From Chlamydoabsidia padenii (taxonomy: Eukaryota; Mucoromycota; Mucoromycetes; Mucorales; Cunninghamellaceae), in the NCBI GenBank assembly GCA_025330725.1, contig JAIWND010000013.1, forward strand, positions 806,001 through 870,000: a stretch of DNA of 64,000 nucleotides. The letters are read 5' to 3'. Position numbers and translations under genes: made by a program. Below are positions 57,083 through 64,000 of the stretch, piece by piece. Position 1 is the stretch's first letter, and each line of letters begins with the position of its first letter. The notes beneath the pieces are model-generated. The model was not told the DNA's origin. It saw only the letters and a program-made list of their open reading frames with translations, and searched no databases.

Positions 57083-57885
57083 TCATTGTTGACCTAGTTT
57101 CTGATAAACGAGATCTTGAATAGCAGCCACCTGTTGATCGATTGACAAATGACTTGTATCTAATTCGATAGCATCCTCTGCCATTTTGAGAGGAGAAATA
57201 GTACGTGTTCGATCCGCCAAATCCCTAGCTTCAATATCCTGCATCACACGTTCCAAAGTGTCATGCCCGTGTTGTTGTTGTAGTTCTTGGAATCGTCTTA
57301 ATGCACGGGCTCGTACATCAGCAACCATAAATATCTTGAGTTCCGCCTGGGGTAAGATCACAGTACCAATATCCCGACCGTCCATCACTACACCTTGGAT
57401 ATTTTCACCACCTTTATCAAAGCCAGGGTATCGATCGTCCAAAGTACAAGCTAATCGTCGTTGTTGTTCAGACAAAGTATGTCGTACCAATGGATTTGAT
57501 GCAATCGGTCCAATTGCTCGTGCTACTGATTCTTGTCGAAGTTGGCTGGTGACATTATGTCCATTCACCGTGACCATGCCGTATTCTGGGAATTGTATAT
57601 CCAGTGATGCCGTCAGAACACCTACTTCAGCTTGTTGTTGTTGTGGATCCAAACCGTTTTCGACACATTTTAAGGTGACAGCACGGAACATGGAGCCTGA
57701 ATCGATATACCGGAATCGAAAGAGAGCTGCTAATTGTTTCGCAGTTGTGCCTACAAGGAAAAACAAAGAGTGTTAGTTAAGTGTAGCCAATGAAATCCAA
57801 CAAGTGGAATCCACTTTTTCTTTATCAACTTACTTTTGCCCGAAGCTGCTGGTCCATCAATAGCTATCCGAAATAATCGTGGCAT
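57083..57885 (-). CDS. Bacterial-type cytidylate kinase (Cmk)
   Basis: This is a 239-aa (d)CMP kinase that makes CDP/dCDP from CMP/dCMP and ATP. Exons are 57885-57834 and 57750-57083; the P-loop IDGPAASGKSTTAKQLA spans the splice. Bacterial Cmk landmarks are YIDSGSMFRAVTLKC, the insert VARAIGPIASNPLVRHTL with EQQRRLA, VVMDGRDIGTVILPQAELKI and SPLKMAEDAIELDTSHLSID. These match the bacterial enzyme rather than the eukaryotic UMP/CMP kinase. It starts MPRLFRIAIDGP with no clear mitochondrial signal. A GCGGGGTTTGAA motif lies 72 bp upstream in reverse orientation. Confidence 0.9.
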
Positions 57886-58282
57886 TTTGGGGAGGAATTG
57901 AAGGAAGAAAGGAAGCAGAAAAAAAAAAGGAAAGAGTCTATTTTTAAGAAAACCCCGCGGGGTTTGAAACTCTTTCCCTGGTGCAATGATCAACCTGTTT
58001 CATTGTGTCAAAGACAAAATACAAAAAAAAAAAAAAAAAGTGAGTTGATTAAAAAAAAAAACTGGAATGAAGTATCATTTCTGTCACAACTATGCTTACT
58101 GAAAGAATTTATGCGGATACTTGAAACAGTTACAACCTAATTTTATAGCACTTTGCGGAGGCCTAATTTAATAAAGCAATTTGATTGGATAAAACTCAAG
58201 TGTCTCGAGGTGAGCGGCCATTCCATTTTCTTCGCTTCTTTCTTCTCTCTTCTTTATTTTAGAATTCTATACGTAATCGACA
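57886..58282. other. Divergent promoter, cytidylate kinase / gamma-SNAP
   Basis: It holds the palindrome CCCCGCGGGG overlapping the motif at 57957-57968, A-runs near 58024-58039 and CT-rich sequence before 58283. Confidence 0.5.
57957..57968 (+). promoter_or_regulatory. GCGGGGTTTGAA motif (one mismatch)
   Basis: It overlaps the palindrome CCCCGCGGGG and lies 72 bp upstream of the cytidylate kinase ATG, in reverse orientation. Confidence 0.5.
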
Positions 58283-59963
58283 ATGGAAGCCGAACGCATT
58301 CGTGAAGGTGTCAAGCTTATGCAAGATGGTGAAAAAGCGTAGGTATTCTTCAATAAACATGTTTCCCATAGGTATCTGACTTTTGATGAAAATACTAAAC
58401 CCACCATTCTTTTTACTACACTAGCTCAACCAAGGGCCTTTTCCGAAAACCAGACTGGGATCTTGCTGCAAGCTGCTTCGAAAGAGCTGGTAGGTTAAAA
58501 GAAATGAAACAAGAACAAACTAGACTAATCACTCTCTCTTTTTTTATATATGCTTTTCAGCTACATCCTTCAAGATTGCACGCTCCTATGACCAAGCTGT
58601 CCAGGCATATACAAAGACCTCGGAAGCATACTTCAAGGCAGATGGGTAAGGTGCGAATATAAAGATGAAAAGTAAATTATCTAACTATCATTGTATTTAG
58701 GATTCACCTTGCAGGCAAAGCAATGGAAAATGCAGGATTTCTTCTTGCTCAAAACTTGAACCAACCTCAACGTGCAGCCGACGCTTACAAGCAAGCAAGC
58801 GACTTATTTATGGCAGATGGGAAAATGGATCGTGCTGCTGAAGAATTGGAAAAGGCAGCTAGGTAAGGGAACAGAAAAGAAAAAGAGAAAAAAAGTCAAT
58901 GATGTATACTTGTGTTAACTTTTTCTTTGTTTTGATGATAGAGCAATGGAAAACATCGATGTTAATGCGGCCATTGAACTTTACAGCTCTGCTTGCTCTC
59001 TATTTGAACAAGAAGATCGTGGTCGCTTTGCTCAGGAAATCTTCAAAAAAGCTATCTCTTTATCTGTCAGAAGCCGAAAGTAAGTAGACTAATTTTTGAT
59101 CAATGAGTAACTTGAAGTACTAATCTTACTCTTTTTTATTTTATTTTTATCTTTATCAGATATGCCAAGGCTATTGAACTCATTCACCGTCAATCCGTTG
59201 TTTTGCAAAAATTGGCCAGTCGATCTCATATATACAAGGCCAACCTCAGTCTTTTGATTATCCTTTTTGCTTTGGGTGACGAAGTGGAAGCTGGAAAACA
59301 ATTCAACAATATGTGTGCAAAGTAAGTGGATGAAAAATGGTTATTGAAATGGGGTAAATACTAACAAAGCTCTTAATTAGCGATGCCGGATTTGCACAAA
59401 GTGAAGAGGCGGATATTGGACAAAGTCTGTTACAAGCGTATGATGAATTGGATCAGGTCTTGTTGGAGAAGACTGTACGACGACAACAAGTCACTTTTTT
59501 GGATAATGAAGTGGCCAAACTATCTCGTACATTGACCGTACCTGGTGAAAGTCTCTCTGTCCAGCCTCCTACTTCTTCTTATCGCTCTCAAACGAATCAA
59601 CAGTATCAATACAAGAACACTAGTCCTCCTGCTACTACTCCGTCATCATCTGGTTACGGTGCCTCTCAAACCAAGAATGAACTCTATGGTCGCCCTCCAT
59701 CATCAAATCAACAATCGTCGTCACCACCTCCACCACCTCAATATTCTGGCCCACAACAGGGCTATCCTGTAGAAAAACAACCACCTCCACCACATCACTA
59801 TCAACAACCCGTTACTGATGTCGACTTGGATGAGGAATTCGCTCGATTGAACACAAATCCTTCACCACGCCAAGAACATCAACCACCAAGACCCGGTAAT
59901 GGTCCTCCTCCTCCTTTTCATCAACATGACGACGACGACGATGATGATGATGACCTGCGATAA
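58283..59963 (+). CDS. Gamma-SNAP-like NSF attachment protein with long tail
   Basis: This is a 416-aa TPR-type protein that would help NSF/Sec18 take SNARE complexes apart. Exons are 58283-58338, 58425-58489, 58561-58645, 58701-58862, 58942-59079, 59160-59321 and 59381-59963. The helical core (about 1-270) matches gamma-SNAP: RKPDWDLAASCFERAATSFK, AADAYKQASDLFMADGKMDR, ENIDVNAAIELYSSACSLF, AGFAQSEEADIGQSLLQAYD and DNEVAKLSRTLTVPGESL. A C-terminal extension of about 130 residues, rich in Pro/Gln/Ser and ending in nine Asp residues plus Leu-Arg, is not in animal gamma-SNAP. Alpha-SNAP (Sec17) is less likely because its ...DDLL end and sequence differ. Confidence 0.87.
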
Positions 59964-60698
59964 ATAGGAACACAATTACTGTAAACACACATGCTCGGTG
60001 AATTATATAGCTCATATAGTATTATTTAGTTTATGTTATTGTATACAACTTGATTGAATGCCAATTGTTAATAAATGTTTTTTTTTTATATTTATCATTC
60101 TTGTATTGTCTCTCTTTTTTGGTTTATGCGGCACCAGGTTGTGTTGTTAAACCCCCGCTAGGGTAGAATGATGTGGCGCAAATGTAGACTCGGTTGTTAT
60201 CATCACTAAAAGGTTCTTTGTTACCTGGGAACTAGTTACCATAGGATGATTTTTGACGTTTTGGTTCGTCTCACGTGTGATCGAAAGGCGACAACCTGTT
60301 AGTGGTCTGGGGATATATCATCACTGAGATTATTTCTGCAACTAAACCATTTATTGCTATGGAAATGAAAAAGAGACGGTAGATCAGATGTGTTGTTAGT
60401 TTGTAGTCGACCCTAATTCATTGATAAACTAGACTATTTTATCTTTGTATGAAACCTTTTAATAAGAATGGATGGTAAAAGGACACAATCATTGCAAAGA
60501 CATATCTCAACTGGTAACCACATTCCGAGATAACCGAGCGTACCACCCACTTTTATAGATCATGGATCCGTTTCCCTTAAATTTTCAACTCCGCCTATTT
60601 TCTGTCATGATAAAAGAAAGAAAAAAAAAAGATTTTTCTTACCTTTCTCTTTTCTTGAATTCACTTTTTATTCTTGTGGACCTGACCTGCCCATACCC
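59964..60698. other. Intergenic region before the FHA gene
   Basis: AT-rich with an AATAAA signal near 60070. The reverse sequence GGCGGAGTTGAA (60583-60595), a looser motif variant, lies about 105 bp before the next ATG. No gene. Confidence 0.5.
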
Positions 60699-62198
60699 AT
60701 GCCCAACACTGGTAAGTACAAAGATTATCTAATAAAAGGTGGAAAGACACATATTCTACTACATGTGTGTGTTTCTGTCTTACAAAAAAAAAAAAAAAAC
60801 GTGTCGAAAGAGGCCTCATGGAAGAAGTGTCGTCTAAATGTATTCAATTTACTTTTTATAGATAAATGGGTGAATTACTTTGCTGCACAAAGGGCTTACT
60901 TGCAACACAATCCTCGCCGAGCAGCACAATGCCATACATCCTCACCACATGCACCAACGATTATCTTCCATGGTACCAAAGCAGGCAAATTGACGATTGG
61001 ACGAGGGAACGGTAATGAAGTACAAGTCGGTCGGCGCAATCCGAGAATGTCACGTCAGCACTTGATCATTGAATATAAACCTCATACTGGCTTTACCTTG
61101 ACTGTTAAATCACCGAATGGCGTCTTGGTGGATCATATCATGTTTATGGCTGGTGAACACATTCCTTTGGTGAAAGGATCCTTGATTGAAGTACTGGGGA
61201 CAAGGCTCATCTTTGGTGGCGAACAAGACCAATCGGTTTGTCCTAATGTTCAAGATGAACAGTTACGACCATTGGACACGCCTACACCAAATGAAATAGT
61301 AGCAACAGGTTTATCTTCCACTTTATCAGTCACACACGAATCGACTACAGGAGGAGGAACAACAACAATAGAGTCTACTGACCATGTAGAATTGAACAAA
61401 TCATCCGACTCACTGTTGCTTTTACCACAATCGAAACCATTGGATTTTTTGGATACCCTGATTCGGCTACTTGGTAATAAAAGAAAAAAATAGTCATGAT
61501 TATACACCTTTTTATTTAACTCTCTCTCTCTCTCTCTTCCTTCAAATATATATAGCCAATTCTAGAAAAACATCCATGACGATACCAGAAATAGGACGAC
61601 AGTTGAAACGGGAAAGGGAATCATTAATGGATCTGATACAGACGACAGCATGTATTGGATGTATTGAGAGGACAGGAAATACAGCAGATGGCAGCCCCAA
61701 GGAACACCTTTATTACTACAAACCAGAACTGGATGCAAATGATGAACGACGACTGGCTTTATCTCAATCAAGACGTGGTGCAAGGAAATGTGCTTTGAAG
61801 GATACTCAGTATTACTTTAGGGTAAAGTGGAAGGATCATTGGTATAAAAAATAACCCCCTATTTTTTACTTACCGTTTGTATGTGTTATTTATAGATACC
61901 ACCCAAATTACCAAGTCATCGAACAAAAAACCCATCAGACAGCAAACGCAAACATCAAGATCAGCAGCAACCATCATCAAATCCACCACCAAAGAAAACC
62001 AGGCGAACGAAATCAACCAACCTGAAACGACCGAAATCAAAACCAACCCAGACTACATTGACAGTACCTACTACAACTTTGATAACAACATCTTCAACCC
62101 TCTCCTTGTCTTCAGACGATTTATCGGATGATGGCTTCTTGACTAGTGATGATGAATGTAGTGATAAGGAATTGACGGCCTTATTCCAAGATGTTTGA
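60699..62198 (+). CDS. FHA-domain protein, 4 exons
   Basis: This is a 397-aa protein with a phosphothreonine-binding FHA domain. Exons are 60699-60711 (13 nt), 60862-61473, 61556-61821 and 61896-62198. The FHA core (about 40-120) is KLTIGRGNGNEVQVGRRNPR, MSRQHLIIEY and NGVLVD, with the key Arg, Ser-Arg-x-His and Asn present. After an acidic linker, a second conserved region (about 215-305: KTSMTIPEIGRQLKRERES, YYYKPELDANDERR, KCALKDTQYYFR) may be a winged-helix-like fold. The tail is basic (PPPKKTRRTKSTNLKRP) and then Ser/Asp-rich, ending in an acidic motif. This is probably a nuclear chromatin or transcription factor; Tos4/Plm2-type FHA proteins are a possible comparison. Confidence 0.78.
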
Positions 62199-62858
62199 CC
62201 CTCCACCCCTCCCCTTTATACATACATATACAATTACATTAGATTCCCCTCTTCTTCTCATCACCTTAGTTATATACTTCTTCTTTTTATTTATTGTTTT
62301 GCTTTGCTATCTTGTATATACCAAACCTTAATATAAGATATATATTTATGCTTGTTATTGTTGAATGATATTTGGATTAATAAACACTATTGACTTTTTA
62401 CCTAACATTGAAATGTGGGATTATCGATAAATGGATTGATTTGTCCATAGAATGGCGGGTTTTGAATGTTGTTTGATGCTGCAAAGTCTAATTCAGTCAT
62501 CTTTTTGTGGTGTCAAGTGTAAGTAGAACGGTATGTATAATAGATGATTAAAAGAAACGCATGACCCCATGGGGATGAGTAAAAAGAAAAAAGAAAAACT
62601 TGTGTAAAGTCAAGCTGGTTTGACTAAGGCATGATCAAGAAACAAGGAGAGTTATTAGAAATCCTGCGTTTAATCATCAGGCGGGATTTGAATATTATTT
62701 GTAATGGATGACCAAATCGGGGCTCGAAATTTCCCACTGACTATAAAAGACCCTTCTTTTTTTTTCTACCTTTTCTTTTCTTTTCAAAAGCATACACTTT
62801 TATCTTATATTATATAACAAACTCCCCTATAACTTTAACTATAACAAGAAACAAGAAC
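62199..62858. other. Intergenic region before pirin
   Basis: 3' end of the FHA gene, then a promoter with GCGGGTTTTGAA at 62455-62466 (one mismatch) and the exact motif at 62681-62692. CT-rich leader before 62859. Confidence 0.55.
62681..62692 (+). promoter_or_regulatory. GCGGGATTTGAA motif (exact)
   Basis: An exact copy about 167 bp upstream of the pirin start, in the same orientation. Confidence 0.55.
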
Positions 62859-64000
62859 ATGGCTGCTGTTGCAAGAACAATTGTTAAATCTGTCCTCTCT
62901 CGTGAACAAATGGACGGTGCTGGTGCAAGAGGTAATTGAACAAAAGAATCTATACTATATTATCATGACAGCCTGACTTACTTTTTCTTTTTCTTTTCTT
63001 CTGTATTACTGCTCTAGTCTATCGCTCTATTGGTACTCAAGCACTTCGCAACTTGGATCCTTTCTTAATGTTGGACGAATTCGATGTGCAACCTCCTGCG
63101 GGCTGTAAGTATGAAGACTTCATTCGTCTCTGGCACAAAAGACTAATTCTCTCTCTCTTTTCTTTTTTTTTTCACTTTCTATCATAAACTTTAGTCCCTG
63201 ATCATGGTAAGTACTCCTTATTGCTTAAACGATGATTTGCTTATGTAAACTAACCACGCCTTTGTATTTATTTAGGTCATCGAGGTCAGGAAACCGTAAC
63301 TTACATGCTGGATGGTGAATTCCAACATGAAGACTTCAAAGGCCACAGAGGTCTTCTTAAACCTGGGTCACTTCAATGGATGGTAAGTTACAAAAGATGA
63401 AATAGTGAACCAATACTGATATTCTTTCTTTTTATGTAGACTGCTGGACGTGGTATTGTCCATGCGGAACTCCCATTACCCGGTCAAAAATCGCGGGCAC
63501 ATGGTTTACAATTATGGGTAAACCTGGCCAGCAAAGACAAGATGTGTGAACCCAGTTATCAAGAATTCCCTGCGGAAAAGGTGGTTCGAATCACTCCCAA
63601 GCCTGGATTGGAAATTGGTGTGATTGCTGGTGAATCTTACGGCACCAAGAGCCCTGTGTTTACTCGTACGCCCACCATGTTTATTGATGTCAAGATGACC
63701 AAAGGACAAACAATGGATCAAGTTATTCCTGAAGAATACCGGGGATTCATTTATACTTTGGCTGGTAAGGCGGCCTTTGGTGCATCGAAACACACGGCGG
63801 ATGCTCATCATACTTTGGTCCTCAGTGAACAAGGCACTACCATCCCCGTCGAATCCCTCTCCGACGACTGTCACTTTGTCATCATAGCTGGTAAACCTCT
63901 CAATGAACCCATTGTTCAATATGGTCCCTTTGTCATGAACACAAAGGAAGAAATCATGCAGGCTTTTGCTGACTATGAACGGGGTGTCAATGGGTTTGAA
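62859..64000 (+). CDS. Pirin (cupin family), 3' end cut by the window
   Basis: This is an iron-binding cupin of the pirin family, seen for about 280 residues; the family is about 290 aa, so only the end is missing. Exons are 62859-62931, 63018-63104, 63195-63206 (12 nt), 63276-63382 and 63440 to the window end. Metal ligands are in GFPDHGHRGQETVTYMLDG (His pair built from the tiny exon 3 and exon 4) and TAGRGIVHAELPLPG (His, Glu). The second cupin half (SPVFTRTPTMFIDVKM and the rest) is present. Pirins act as nuclear transcription cofactors or quercetinases; which applies here is unknown. An exact GCGGGATTTGAA motif and a one-mismatch copy lie upstream. Confidence 0.92.

Noticed and set aside
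63580..63600. GGTTCGAATC as a tRNA T-loop
   Set aside because: It lies inside the pirin coding exon and no cloverleaf can be drawn around it.

Overview
This is nuclear DNA from an early-diverging filamentous fungus, most likely Mucoromycota and possibly an Absidia- or Cunninghamella-like Mucorales. The genes are intron-dense, with introns mostly of 50-100 nt that have GTAAGT-type donors and T-rich acceptors. Coding regions are rich in CAA/CAG runs, intergenic spaces are short, and the families (AreA-type GATA factor, SconB/Met30 F-box protein, POT transporter, RUS protein, methionine synthase reductase, CSN4) fit that group. I reassembled the gene models from six-frame translations and splice sites; for almost all of them the exon lengths sum to an intact reading frame. 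No rRNA, tRNA, CRISPR or prokaryotic signal was seen. Layout: 0.6-10 kb carries casein kinase 1, a cyclin K/T-like protein, an epoxide hydrolase, a coiled-coil orphan, an unusual Rieske-tailed protein and mitoribosomal mS41. 11-18.5 kb carries an AreA-like GATA factor, a secreted GH25 lysozyme and a POT peptide transporter with a 6-nt micro-exon. 18.7-20.3 kb is a foldback-type repeat element built of ~238-bp subunits. 20.4-33.7 kb carries CSN4, a RUS-family mitochondrial protein, eIF3j, two orphans, a SconB/Met30-like F-box/WD40 protein, a possible one-TM protein and an aquaglyceroporin. 33.7-37.3 kb is gene-poor, with a decayed reading frame and a second repeat element. 37.3-52.1 kb carries a multi-KH protein, another repeat array, an HSF-type factor, a kinesin-4-like motor, a small orphan and an SKAR/POLDIP3-like mRNA-export protein. 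52.3-64 kb carries methionine synthase reductase, an enoyl-CoA isomerase, a bacterial-type cytidylate kinase, gamma-SNAP, an FHA protein and a pirin cut by the window end. How the genes work together: this is ordinary eukaryotic gene order, with no operon or defence cluster. SconB/Met30 and methionine synthase reductase both touch sulfur/methionine metabolism but lie 21 kb apart. The most striking signal is non-coding. A 12-mer, GCGGGATTTGAA, occurs nine times exactly on the two strands and at least fourteen more times with one mismatch, most often 60-230 bp upstream of start codons and also inside the repeat elements. It reads like an E2F core (GCGGGA) fused to a CHR box (TTTGAA), and I offer it as a candidate undescribed promoter element.
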